Origin: Seonamhaeicola sp.
GTDB lineage: Bacteria > Bacteroidota > Bacteroidia > Flavobacteriales > Flavobacteriaceae
Reading direction: 5' to 3'
Length of the DNA stretch: 64,000 bases
NCBI RefSeq assembly: GCF_028281565.1
Contig: NZ_JANQJQ010000025.1
Coordinates: 1 to 64,000, forward strand
How positions within the stretch are numbered: the first letter of the stretch is position 1; each line of letters begins with the position of its first letter. The notes beneath the pieces were generated by a model. The model was not told the DNA's origin. It did not search any database and was given only the letters and a program-made list of their open reading frames with translations. The position numbers were made by a program, and so were the translations under genes. Shown here piece after piece: positions 52,869 to 61,827 of this stretch.

Positions 52869-55544
52869 ATGAAAAAAGCTATTTTAACTTTATTATGCAT
52901 TTTTAGTGTTTCTGCAATGGTTGCGCAAACTGATATTTCAGGAACAGTAAAAGATGGAAGTGGCGTGCCGGTGACCGGAGCAAATATTTTGATACTAAAC
53001 AGTTCTTCCGGAGCAACAACAGATTTTGACGGAAATTTTAGTTTTAGTACCAGTCTTACGGGAACTCAAAAATTACAAGTGTCATATATTGGTTATGAAA
53101 CTTATACGCAAGACATTGAACTAAATGGAACGGCTATTACCCTACAAATCGTTTTAAAGGAAGGAGGTACCAGTTTGGATGAGGTGGTTTTAACGGCATC
53201 CGCAACCTTCAGATCACAAAAAGAAACACCTATGTCTATTAGCTCCTTAAAGCAGAAAGAAATAACCAAACTTTCTGTAAACTCTCAGGCGGATGTTTTA
53301 AGAAGTATTCCGGGTATTACTGCCGAAGGTGGTGGTGGTGAAACGGCCTCTAACATATTTGTAAGAGGGTTGCCTTCCGGTGGACAATATGTTTTTAATC
53401 CTTTACAATATGACGGTATGCCTCTAATGAGCACCTTTGGTTTAAACTCTTCGGCTCATGATGTGTATGCAAGACCGGACATCGGTTTTAAAGGTGTGGA
53501 GTTTGTTAGAGGAGGTGCCGCCGTGTTATACGGGGCCGGTTCCGTGGCAGGTATTATTAATTATACCAGTAAAACAGGAGATTCTAATGATGAAAACATA
53601 ATCAACATTGAGTGGGCAGATGAAGGTAGGTTAAAGACAGACTTCTACACCGGTGGAAAATTAGGAGGCGAGGAATCCAATACCTATTATGCGTTCACCG
53701 GTTTTGTTAGAAAAGATGATGGCCCTATTGATACGGGATTACCTACCAAAGGGGTTCAGTTCCGAGCCAATATCAAACAGAAGTTTGAAAATGGATCCTT
53801 TACAATTCACGGACAGTTTATCAATGATAAGGCACAATTCTTCTTACCGCTTCCTTTAGATGGTGCTACCAGAACCAGGCTTCCCGGTAATGATGGGAAG
53901 GCTGTCTCTCAGTTACTTTCGGGTGAATTGGCGCGGACTTCGTTCCTGACAGCCGGTGGCGTTTATGAAAGTCCTATTGAAGATGGTGTTCACACCCAGG
54001 GAGGTTATATAATGGGTGATTTTAAATACAATTTTTCGGATGATTTAAAATTTAAGTCCAAAATAAGATATGCAAATTATAAGCATAATTTCGCCCTGTA
54101 CATTGGCGGTAATGGAGACAACAACAACCCGATTACATTAAACGAATATGTAAATAATATTGCTCCCGGAAATCTTGGCTTTTCTGCCTCTTATCAGGGA
54201 ACAAGCGATCAAATAAGTGGTTCTGACCTGGTTTTGGATAATTTGCATATTGACCGTTTAAGACCAATGACAGACTACTCAGGGGAGGCCTCTTTAACTA
54301 AGACGCTTAATGTAGAGAATGGTACTCACAATATTACAGGAGGTTTCTTTTTAGCGCGTACTGAGGCCGAAGATGTAAACTACCAGTACAGAGTTTTATC
54401 AGAATTTAACAATAACCCTAAATTGGTAAACTTAAGCTATACAGATGCCGGTGGAAACAATGTAGTCTTTTCAGATGGTGGATTGTATAACAGAATTGGG
54501 ATGACTTCTAACAGATTTTTATCACAAAGTAGAACGGCTTTTTACTTAACAGATGAGATGGTTTTTGATAAATGGCGATTTGATGTTGGGTTTAGAATTG
54601 AAAACACTAAAGGAACTTTTAATAACGGAAATATAGTAGAGTCCCAGGTATATGATAATCCGGAGCTGACTCCGGAGCTGGCCAATGTGAATTTTGCAGA
54701 CGGCAGCTTTACGCGTGCGGATGTTGATGCTACAGACTGGGCGGTTTCTTTAGCCGGTTTGTACAAATTAAGTACAGCGGTTAATTTATATGCCAACTTC
54801 TCTAAAGGGTTCTTTTTCCCTCAGATCAGAGGGTTCGCTCCCATTGCTACAGGTGTAACCGGAAGTAAATATGATTCGGAAAGAATTATTCAGTTTGAGG
54901 CCGGTGCAAAAGTTGGAACAGAGAAATTGAAAGGCTCATTGGCTGCTTACTATGTTGGTCTAAGTGACAGAATTAAAATTGATCAAGGGTTTAGTAATGG
55001 AACCTTAGTGGATTTATTCAGATCAGACCAAAGTACGAGCACCTTAGGTTTAGAAGCAACGTACGATTGGAGGTTTGCTGAAAACTTTAATTTAAGAGGG
55101 TCTACTACGTATCAGGCCCATGAAATAACAAAGAACGAAAGAACAGATTTGGTTGCAAATACAACAACAACGGTAGATGAGGGTAACGAATTAGCCAGAC
55201 AACCAAATTTCTTGGGGACCTTAGGCGTGTATTTTGACAATGGTAAATGGGATGCCTTATTCTCACTTAATCATACAGGTAGCAAATTCGCAGCAGATAA
55301 TAATAATGTAGAGCTGGATGCCATCACTATAGGCCGTCTGGGAGCCGGATATGAATTCCCTATGGGAGCCAATGACAGTGGTGATACATTAAGACTTGGA
55401 TTCTCTATTTTCAATTTATTTGACGATGAAGGCGTGACCGAGGGAGATCCCAGAAACATTAATCAACAAGGTGATGCGGAGTTTTTCTTCGGAAGACCCA
55501 TATTGCCCAGACGTTTTTTCCTAACAGCCACATTTAATTTTTAA
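52869..55544 (+). CDS. TonB-dependent receptor of the glycosylglycerate locus
   Basis: 891 residues. Signal peptide ~1-19 (SAMVAQ), CarboxypepD_reg-like domain ~20-110 (DISGTVKDGSGVPVTGANILIL), plug ~120-240 (QADVLRSIPGITAEG, IFVRGLPSGGQYVF), barrel ending ATFNF. It is not a SusC with SusD, but a FecA-like single receptor. First gene downstream of the duplicated LacI operator; a hairpin terminator follows, so the glycosidase may be partly separate. Confidence 0.9.
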   Translation: MKKAILTLLCIFSVSAMVAQTDISGTVKDGSGVPVTGANILILNSSSGATTDFDGNFSFSTSLTGTQKLQVSYIGYETYTQDIELNGTAITLQIVLKEGGTSLDEVVLTASATFRSQKETPMSISSLKQKEITKLSVNSQADVLRSIPGITAEGGGGETASNIFVRGLPSGGQYVFNPLQYDGMPLMSTFGLNSSAHDVYARPDIGFKGVEFVRGGAAVLYGAGSVAGIINYTSKTGDSNDENIINIEWADEGRLKTDFYTGGKLGGEESNTYYAFTGFVRKDDGPIDTGLPTKGVQFRANIKQKFENGSFTIHGQFINDKAQFFLPLPLDGATRTRLPGNDGKAVSQLLSGELARTSFLTAGGVYESPIEDGVHTQGGYIMGDFKYNFSDDLKFKSKIRYANYKHNFALYIGGNGDNNNPITLNEYVNNIAPGNLGFSASYQGTSDQISGSDLVLDNLHIDRLRPMTDYSGEASLTKTLNVENGTHNITGGFFLARTEAEDVNYQYRVLSEFNNNPKLVNLSYTDAGGNNVVFSDGGLYNRIGMTSNRFLSQSRTAFYLTDEMVFDKWRFDVGFRIENTKGTFNNGNIVESQVYDNPELTPELANVNFADGSFTRADVDATDWAVSLAGLYKLSTAVNLYANFSKGFFFPQIRGFAPIATGVTGSKYDSERIIQFEAGAKVGTEKLKGSLAAYYVGLSDRIKIDQGFSNGTLVDLFRSDQSTSTLGLEATYDWRFAENFNLRGSTTYQAHEITKNERTDLVANTTTTVDEGNELARQPNFLGTLGVYFDNGKWDALFSLNHTGSKFAADNNNVELDAITIGRLGAGYEFPMGANDSGDTLRLGFSIFNLFDDEGVTEGDPRNINQQGDAEFFFGRPILPRRFFLTATFNF

Positions 55545-55583
55545 GATTGTTTTCGTTTGTTCAGAAGTAGTTAGGTTTAGTTG

Positions 55584-55626
55584 ACTCACCACTTTTTGGC
55601 TTAGGTTTTGGGTGGTGAGTTTTTTT
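55584..55626 (+). terminator. Terminator after the TonB receptor
   Basis: Stem ACTCACCAC / GTGGTGAGT with a ~19-base loop and a run of seven T. A second hairpin (AAAGGCTTG ... CAAGCCTTT, 55666-55693, followed by ATTT) precedes the glycosidase gene. Read-through or a separate promoter is needed for the downstream genes. Confidence 0.75.
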
Positions 55627-55722
55627 AAAGAGCTGTTTATAATGATTAATGGCATCTCTCAATCTAAAGGCTTGTTGAATCTGGCAAGCCTTTATTTAAA
55701 TAAAAACTGATTAGTAGAAATA

Positions 55723-57036
55723 ATGAAAAATGCATCACTATACAATAAAGCGAAGGAGGTTCTTCAAAACAACTGGAGAGCAGGATTTAGCATTCCATGT
55801 GCTAAATTGTACCCGTTCCAGTGGTTTTGGGATTCCGGTTTAATAGCTATTGGGTTTGCACATTTTGATATGCAAAAAGCCGAACAGGAAATAAAAACAT
55901 TGCTTGATGCCCAATGGGGTAATGGGTTTATTCCTCATATTATCTTTCATACGGAAAGTGATACCTACTTCCCGGGTCCGGATTTTCATCGTTCCGATTT
56001 ACATCCGCAGTCTTCAAAAAAATATAGGTCTACCGGAATGACACAACCACCGGTTACAGGATTTGTATTGGAAGAAATTTATAGAATCAGCAAGGATAAG
56101 GAGGCTACTTTAAAGTTTATTGAAGATCTTATAGATAAGGTATATTTCAATCATGACTATTTTTATCGGCATAGAGACCCTGAAAATGAAGGCTTGGTAT
56201 ATATATATCACAATTGGGAGTCAGGGACTGATAATTCTCCTATTTGGGACGATATCTGGGATACTATGAACCCGCCGGAATATACATTCGAGCGTAGAGA
56301 TACTACGCATGTTGATGCTTCGGAAAGGCCATCAAAGCGGGAGTATGACCATTATCTTTACATCATAGACATTGCAAAAGAGCATAATTACAGTGATGAG
56401 AAAATAGCAGAACTTTCTCCTTTTTTGATTCAGGATCCGTTGTTTAATGCCATGCTGATAAAGTCCAATGAAAGTTTACTGACCTTGTATGAATTGATAG
56501 GAAACAATGAGGCGAAAATAAGTCAGCTAAAACAATGGCAGGAAAAAGCCATAAATGCTTTTAACAAAAAGCTGTATGATGAAGACTTGGGAGCTTACGT
56601 GCACTATGATTTAAGAAATAAAAGGCCCTTAAGGTTTTTATCGTCTTCTTCTTTTGCACCTTTATTTGCTAACATTCCCGGTAAAGAAAGGGCGGACAAT
56701 ATGATTAAAGTAATGATGAATAAGTTCGGGAAAGAAAGTCAATATTTATGTGCCTCTTTCGATCCGGATAGTGAACGCTTCAACCCCAAAAAATATTGGC
56801 GAGGCCCGGTTTGGATAAATTTAAATTGGATGCTTTTTGATGGGTTAAATCGATATGGTTATACTGATATTGCTGAACGCGTAAAAAGTGATTCCATAGA
56901 GATTATTGATAAAAACGGGTTCTACGAGTATTTCGATTCCAGAAAAGAAGTCCACAAGGCCGGAAATGCAGGTTATGGTGGCAACAATTTTTCCTGGAGT
57001 GCAGCCTTGTTAATTGATTTGTTGGAAAAGAATTGA
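55723..57036 (+). CDS. GH63-type glycosidase, probable glycosylglycerate hydrolase
   Basis: 437 residues without signal peptide, cytoplasmic. An (alpha/alpha)6 hydrolase. Features: PFQWFWDSGL (substrate cleft, ~31-40), IYHNWESGTDNSPIWDD (161-177) with D170 as likely general acid, and NGFYEYFD (398-405) with E402 as likely general base, then GNNFSWSAALLIDLL. The length and motifs recall mannosylglycerate/glucosylglycerate hydrolases rather than trehalase. The operon ends with a glycerate kinase, consistent with release of glycerate. Exact sugar undetermined. Confidence 0.8.
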   Translation: MKNASLYNKAKEVLQNNWRAGFSIPCAKLYPFQWFWDSGLIAIGFAHFDMQKAEQEIKTLLDAQWGNGFIPHIIFHTESDTYFPGPDFHRSDLHPQSSKKYRSTGMTQPPVTGFVLEEIYRISKDKEATLKFIEDLIDKVYFNHDYFYRHRDPENEGLVYIYHNWESGTDNSPIWDDIWDTMNPPEYTFERRDTTHVDASERPSKREYDHYLYIIDIAKEHNYSDEKIAELSPFLIQDPLFNAMLIKSNESLLTLYELIGNNEAKISQLKQWQEKAINAFNKKLYDEDLGAYVHYDLRNKRPLRFLSSSSFAPLFANIPGKERADNMIKVMMNKFGKESQYLCASFDPDSERFNPKKYWRGPVWINLNWMLFDGLNRYGYTDIAERVKSDSIEIIDKNGFYEYFDSRKEVHKAGNAGYGGNNFSWSAALLIDLLEKN

Positions 57037-57040
57037 TGAA

Positions 57041-57658
57041 GTGTTAAAGTTTGATTTTGATACAGATTATGTTTTAGAAGATAACCGCGTAAGATTAAGT
57101 CCGCTGAAGTTAGAACACATAGAGCCGTTATTGTCTATAGCTAACGAAACAGATTTATGGACCTATATACTGGAAAAAGGTAACGGATTGGAAAACTTAA
57201 CCAGGTATGTACTTTCTGCAATTGAGAATCGTAGGTTTAAAAAGGAATACCCATTTGTGGTTTTTGATAAAACTAAGAATGAATATGCAGGCATGACCCG
57301 ATTATATGAGTATTCAAAAGATCTTAAAACCATCAAACTTGGGCATACCTGGTATGGTGAAAATTTTAGGGGAACCGGATTAAATAAGCATTGTAAGTAT
57401 CTCTTATTTGAATTTATATTTGAAAAACTGCAATTAGAGCGTATAGGGTTCGGGGCTCATATAGAAAATAAAGTAAGTATTGCGGCAATGACAAGTGTTG
57501 GCTGTAAAAAAGAAGGTGTTTTAAGAAATTTTATACCTTCATTAGACGGAAAAGGAAGGGCCGATATTGTGTTGATGAGTATCCTTAAGCATGAATGGAA
57601 GCACAGCGCAAAAAGGATGTTGGAACAAAAGTTAAAAACTAAAAGTAAAGCATTATGA
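57041..57658 (+). CDS. GNAT family N-acetyltransferase
   Basis: 205 residues from GTG 57041, 4 bases after the glycosidase stop; the frame is open from a TTG at 57014. RimJ/RimL-like pattern: LEDNRVRLSPLKLEHIEPLL, LGHTWYGENFRGTGLNKHCKYLL (acetyl-CoA loop), IENKVSIAAMTSVGCKKEGVLRNF. Substrate unknown; it overlaps the symporter start by 4 bases (ATGA), showing co-translation within the catabolic operon. Confidence 0.82.
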   Translation: MLKFDFDTDYVLEDNRVRLSPLKLEHIEPLLSIANETDLWTYILEKGNGLENLTRYVLSAIENRRFKKEYPFVVFDKTKNEYAGMTRLYEYSKDLKTIKLGHTWYGENFRGTGLNKHCKYLLFEFIFEKLQLERIGFGAHIENKVSIAAMTSVGCKKEGVLRNFIPSLDGKGRADIVLMSILKHEWKHSAKRMLEQKLKTKSKAL

Positions 57659-59262
57659 ATTACATAGATTATATCATCATAGTAGTGTACTTATTGGCTT
57701 TTTTAGGCATTGGTTACTTCTTTAAAGAGAATAATGATTCCAAAGACTATTTTTTAGGCGGACAATCCATGGGTTGGTTTCCGTTGAGTTTATCAACTAT
57801 GGCAACCCAATTGTCGGCTATAAGTTTTATTTCGGCACCGGCGTTTGTAGGGTTAAAAGAAGGCGGCGGTCTGCAATGGTTAACATACGAGTTCGGTGTG
57901 CCTCTGGCCATGGCATTTCTGCTCATTGCAATCATTCCAACCTTATACAATTCAGGTATAGTAAGTGTTTATGAATACCTTGAAAAACGCTTTGATGCGT
58001 CTTCGCGCCTATTAATAAGTTTTGTGTTTCAAATAAGCCGTTCCGTAGCTACCGGTGTTATGGTATACACCATGGCACTAATACTTCAGGCTACGGTTGG
58101 AATTGATTTTTGGATATCCATTTTGATCATCGGGGTCATTACTATGATATATTCCTTTCAGGGAGGCATGAAAGCAGTCATCTGGGGTGATGTAATCCAG
58201 ATGCTTATACTATTCTTCGGCATTATCATTTGTTTGGTATACGGACTTAGTGAATTAGGGGGACTGGACAACTTTTTAACCCATGTAGATAAAGACCGGC
58301 TTACGGCAGTTGATTTCTCAAAATGGGGATTCAATAATGGAGACAAACAGGACGAATTTGGTTTTTGGCCTATGGTCATTGGTGGATTTTTCCTGTATGC
58401 TTCCTATTACGGAACAGACCAAACGCAGTCTCAGCGCCTGTTATCGGCTAAAGGCATGCCCACCATTAAAAAATTACTTTTAGCCAATGGCTTATTACGT
58501 TTCCCTATCACACTAACGTATTGTATCATGGGACTGGTGTTAGGAACTTTGTTATTACAGGATTTTGGATTCCAGGAGCTCATGGATAGTGTGTATCAAA
58601 GTAATATTGGTAGCCTGGAAGGTAAAAAAGCCGATCTTATGGTGCCGGTTTTTATTATTAAATATTTACCTAATGGGATTATAGGGATTCTTATTGTTGC
58701 TATTATGTCGGCAGCTATGTCATCCCTCAGTTCTACGGTTAATTCATTATCGGCAGTATCTTTAGAAGATTTTATTAAACGTTTTAAGCCTGATATGACT
58801 GATAAACAATATGTAATGAATTCAAGATTATTATCAGTATTTTGGGGTCTGGTATGCCTGTTCTTTGCATTTTTTGCCGGCAGTATAGAAGGTACTGTTA
58901 TCGAAGTGATCAACAAGATCAGTTCTGTGTTTTACGGACCGATTTTAGCGGCCTTTATTTTAGCCATTCTTACCAAAAAAACACATGCTTTGGGTGCCAA
59001 TATTGGTATTGTAGCAGGCGTGTTGTTCAATATGTACTTATGGCTATATGTTCCCGAGGTATTTTGGTTCTGGTGGAATGCCATAGGTTGCCTGGTAACA
59101 GTCATTGTAGCTTATACTATAAGTTTGGTTATTAAAAAAGAGGTTCGGGAAGGGCTTGAGGTTGTTTTTTATAAGGCCGGAAAACGCGAAGTTGCAATAC
59201 TTTTAGGTTTCTTTGTAGTTATTACACTTGTTGCCATCTCTATGGCTAAACTATTAGGTTAA
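57655..59262 (+). CDS. Sodium:solute symporter (SSS family)
   Basis: 535 residues, about 13-14 membrane helices. N-terminal YFLGGQSMGWFPLSLSTMATQLSAISFISAPAF is a classic SSS signature with sodium-binding residues. Inner-membrane Na+-driven uptake, here presumably of the intact glycoside because the glycosidase is cytoplasmic. Followed 11 bases later by glycerate kinase. Confidence 0.9.
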   Translation: MNYIDYIIIVVYLLAFLGIGYFFKENNDSKDYFLGGQSMGWFPLSLSTMATQLSAISFISAPAFVGLKEGGGLQWLTYEFGVPLAMAFLLIAIIPTLYNSGIVSVYEYLEKRFDASSRLLISFVFQISRSVATGVMVYTMALILQATVGIDFWISILIIGVITMIYSFQGGMKAVIWGDVIQMLILFFGIIICLVYGLSELGGLDNFLTHVDKDRLTAVDFSKWGFNNGDKQDEFGFWPMVIGGFFLYASYYGTDQTQSQRLLSAKGMPTIKKLLLANGLLRFPITLTYCIMGLVLGTLLLQDFGFQELMDSVYQSNIGSLEGKKADLMVPVFIIKYLPNGIIGILIVAIMSAAMSSLSSTVNSLSAVSLEDFIKRFKPDMTDKQYVMNSRLLSVFWGLVCLFFAFFAGSIEGTVIEVINKISSVFYGPILAAFILAILTKKTHALGANIGIVAGVLFNMYLWLYVPEVFWFWWNAIGCLVTVIVAYTISLVIKKEVREGLEVVFYKAGKREVAILLGFFVVITLVAISMAKLLG

Positions 59263-59273
59263 ATAATAATACT

Positions 59274-60401
59274 TTGAAGATAATACTGGCACCGGATAAA
59301 TTTAAAAATTCTCTAACGGGATCAGCGTTTTGTAATGCCGTAGAAGAAGGTGTTCTTGCAGTAATACCGGATGCGGAAATTATTAAGCTACCGCTTGCCG
59401 ATGGTGGCGACGGAACCATTGAGGTGATTGACTATTATCTAAAAGGCCAGGTTTTAGATGTTGAGGTAAACAACCCTTTTTTTCAACCTGTTAATGCCTC
59501 TTATTTATATTCTGAAGAAACCGGGACCGCTTTTGTAGAAATGGCTGAAGCCTCCGGTGTAAAACTTCTGGAGCCGGAAGCCTTTGATTGTAAAAATGCC
59601 ACTACTTTGGGTACCGGAGACATGATAGCAGATGCCATTGAAAAAGGTGCTAAGAAAATTATTTTGGGGATTGGAGGTAGTGCCACAAACGATTGTGGTA
59701 TAGGTATGGCCACGGCTCTGGGATATCGATTTTTAGATAAGGACGGTCAGGAGTTGCTTCCCATTGGAGCCAATTTATCAAAAATAGCCTCTGTGGATGT
59801 TTCAAAAATACATCCAAAATTAAATGATGTAAGTTTTAGCGTAGCATGTGATGTTACAAACCCGTTGTTCGGAAAAAATGGAGCCGCTTATGTGTATGCC
59901 GCTCAAAAAGGGGCTTCTGCTGAAGACATCGATATGCTGGACAAAGGCCTGGAATCGTTTTCTAAGATCATTAAGGCTGTTTTTAATGTAGATGCACAAC
60001 AGGTAAGAGGAGCCGGAGCGGCTGGAGGTATGGGAATAGGCTCTAAAGTGTTTCTTAATGGCGATTTAAAACCCGGAATTGAATTGATTAAAAGTTTGGC
60101 TCGGTTTGATGAACTGATACAAGGTGCTGATTGGATCATCACCGGGGAAGGTAAACTGGATTCCCAAACCATGTCAGGTAAAACCATTCAGGGGGTGCTG
60201 TCATCAGCCAAAGCAAACCAAATAAAAGTCGCTGCTTTTTGTGGTGCTATAGCACTTTCCAAAAAAGAAACAGTAAATATGGGAATTGATTATGCCGATT
60301 CGGTTATCGGTAAAGCAATTTCTTTAGAAGATGCCATGCAAAACGGATACGTTTATGTAAGACAGATAGCTAAGGATTTTGCCGAGAGTTTTCTGTATTA
60401 A
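59274..60401 (+). CDS. Glycerate kinase (GarK family)
   Basis: 375 residues from TTG 59274; no better start, and MKIILAPDKFKNSLTGSAF is the standard family N-terminus. Phosphorylates glycerate to 2-phosphoglycerate for entry into glycolysis. Further signatures: LPLADGGDGTIEV, ILGIGGSATNDCGIGMA, GAGAAGGMG and ITGEGKLDSQTMSGKT. Last gene of the locus; 3' end overlaps a convergent small gene by 32 bases. Confidence 0.95.
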   Translation: MKIILAPDKFKNSLTGSAFCNAVEEGVLAVIPDAEIIKLPLADGGDGTIEVIDYYLKGQVLDVEVNNPFFQPVNASYLYSEETGTAFVEMAEASGVKLLEPEAFDCKNATTLGTGDMIADAIEKGAKKIILGIGGSATNDCGIGMATALGYRFLDKDGQELLPIGANLSKIASVDVSKIHPKLNDVSFSVACDVTNPLFGKNGAAYVYAAQKGASAEDIDMLDKGLESFSKIIKAVFNVDAQQVRGAGAAGGMGIGSKVFLNGDLKPGIELIKSLARFDELIQGADWIITGEGKLDSQTMSGKTIQGVLSSAKANQIKVAAFCGAIALSKKETVNMGIDYADSVIGKAISLEDAMQNGYVYVRQIAKDFAESFLY

Positions 60402-60690
60402 TATTTTTTAACCATTCAGATAGCCCGTTTATTTCATCATGCGCATAACTGTTCAGGGTTAACCTGCACAACCAGTACACGGTACTTTGCATCTGTTCAT
60501 TTTTATAATGTCTTTTCTCTAATTGTGTTAGTAGCAATATACCGTCGAGTAAGGATTCTTGCATATAGGCTAGTTCGTTTAAGCTACAGATAGGTAGTTT
60601 TATATAGTTCTGTTTCGTTTTGGGGTCTGTGTGCAGCGTATGCCCATACTTTGCTTTAAATTCTTGTGGGCTCATTTTTGTTGTTTTCAT
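60370..60690 (-). CDS. Hypothetical protein paired with HTH regulator
   Basis: 106 residues, no signal or membrane segment: MKTTKMSPQEFKAKYGHTL ..., with a mostly helical middle (LNELAYMQESLLDGILLLTQLEKRHYKNEQ). A second Met at codon 6 could be the start. Divergent from a small helix-turn-helix gene 171 bases away. I do not recognise the family. Confidence 0.55.
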   Translation of the reverse strand: MKTTKMSPQEFKAKYGHTLHTDPKTKQNYIKLPICSLNELAYMQESLLDGILLLTQLEKRHYKNEQMQSTVYWLCRLTLNSYAHDEINGLSEWLKNINTENSRQNP

Positions 60691-60861
60691 TCCAGGGCTA
60701 GTTTTCTGATGGTTTCATTAGTTGTTAAATCACAAAAATTATTGTTTGATTGGTTCGTTTTTGTCATGGTATTTTGAATTGGGTTATTCAAATATATGAA
60801 GATTTTTTTAAAATCGGACGATAGTCCGAAATAATCGTTTAGCAAAATTTTTCTTTGTTAA

Positions 60862-61086
60862 ATGGTTGATATAGATAAGAAAATATGTAATTATATAGCT
60901 AATGAATGGGTTTCTAAAGCGAAAACTAAAAGTAGCTTTGCAATCGACCACAATATTGACGAAAAGACAGTTCGCAAGATTGTGAAAGAAAAAGAAGGCT
61001 ATCGTATACCGGTAAAAACACTGTATAAGATCTGCGAAGCTCGTGAAATAAAAATTTCCGAGTTTTTCAAAATGATTGGAGAGTAA
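60862..61086 (+). CDS. Small HTH DNA-binding protein (XRE-like)
   Basis: 74 residues: a single helix-turn-helix (KSSFAIDHNIDEKTVRKIVKEKE, near 23-45) followed by VKTLYKICEAREIKISEFFKMI, similar to Cro/CI-type regulators. Preceded by a 171-base AT-rich intergenic region shared with the divergent hypothetical gene; no clear operator was found. Confidence 0.7.
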   Translation: MVDIDKKICNYIANEWVSKAKTKSSFAIDHNIDEKTVRKIVKEKEGYRIPVKTLYKICEAREIKISEFFKMIGE

Positions 61087-61169
61087 TGTCTCTATCTCAC
61101 CATGCGAAGTTTTACTTATTCAAGTGGTTTTCATTATAGAAATCGATGGGAGGTCAAAGTGAAAAGGAC

Positions 61170-61223
61170 TGTCATTCCTGCCTTTCGACTGTCGCTCAAG
61201 ATAGACTACGGCAGGAATCCAAA
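61170..61223. repeat. Dispersed repeat between HTH and DUF3098 genes
   Basis: GTCATTCCTGCCTTTCGACTGTCGCTCAAGATAGACTACGGCAGGAATCC: outer stem ATTCCTGCC / GGCAGGAAT, same type as 10714-10780. Confidence 0.65.
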
Positions 61224-61224
61224 A

Positions 61225-61479
61225 CTATTTCTTGTCAGGATTCAACAAAATAGCATAGATCTGAATCCCAAAACCAATAAGGACTAAAGCAGGCGCTAAT
61301 CGGATACGTCTCCAGCTAAAAATAGCCTCATTAAAAACATTAGGATCGTCACTACCGCCTCCGGACATTAAAATAAAGCCAAGGGCAATACAAGCCAAAC
61401 CTATAAACATCCATTTGTAGTTTTTCTTGCCAAATACAAAGATTGGCTTCGCATTTTCTTTTCGTTTCTTCTCTCCCAT
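61225..61479 (-). CDS. DUF3098 domain protein
   Basis: 84 residues with two membrane helices (~24-40, ~58-78) joined by SGGGSDDPNVFNEAIFSWRRIRLAPALVLIGF, matching DUF3098. Linked in other Flavobacteria to ftsX and uppP; here it is 3 bases from the lipoprotein gene and 10 kb from uppP. Role unknown, probably envelope or division related. Confidence 0.85.
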   Translation of the reverse strand: MGEKKRKENAKPIFVFGKKNYKWMFIGLACIALGFILMSGGGSDDPNVFNEAIFSWRRIRLAPALVLIGFGIQIYAILLNPDKK

Positions 61480-61481
61480 GG

Positions 61482-61817
61482 TTAATTAAATTCGGTAAAA
61501 ATAATAGCATCATCAACAGATAATTGGGTAATATGTTCTGAAATTACCAAACCACCCAATACCTTAGCCAGATGCAAATTAACGGATTTATTTAAAACTT
61601 TTGCGTTAAGAGAATCTAAATTTAGTCCGCGTTCCAATCCTCGGTTTATGTAATAGTGGTCTCCATGACTATCGCTAAACACAATGTCAAATGATGTTCC
61701 CTCCTTAATATTAATAATGGTTTCAGTTTGAATGACACAATCTTCCGGTTTGGGGTCTTTTATGATACAAGACACACCTATTAAAGCAATACCCAAGAGA
61801 AGTATAAATTTTTTCAT
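61482..61817 (-). CDS. Small lipoprotein between ftsX and DUF3098
   Basis: 111 residues from the ATG at 61817; frame open 27 bases further. Lipoprotein signal at C17 (LLLGIALIGVSC). A second half, HYYINRGLERGLNLDSLNAKVLNKSVNLHLAKVLGGLVISEHI, has no family I recognise. Transcribed with ftsX (10-base gap) and DUF3098. Confidence 0.65.
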   Translation of the reverse strand: MKKFILLLGIALIGVSCIIKDPKPEDCVIQTETIINIKEGTSFDIVFSDSHGDHYYINRGLERGLNLDSLNAKVLNKSVNLHLAKVLGGLVISEHITQLSVDDAIIFTEFN

Positions 61818-61827
61818 TGCTTTTATA

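Noticed and set aside
52869-55544. SusC/SusD-type polysaccharide utilisation locus
   Set aside because: No SusD-like gene and no secreted glycosidases; the hydrolase is cytoplasmic, so a small glycoside is the more likely substrate.
55723-57036. Trehalase (GH37) assignment
   Set aside because: The NWESGTDNS and GFYEYF motifs, absence of a signal peptide and the linked glycerate kinase favour the GH63 glycosylglycerate group, although trehalase-like activity is not excluded.
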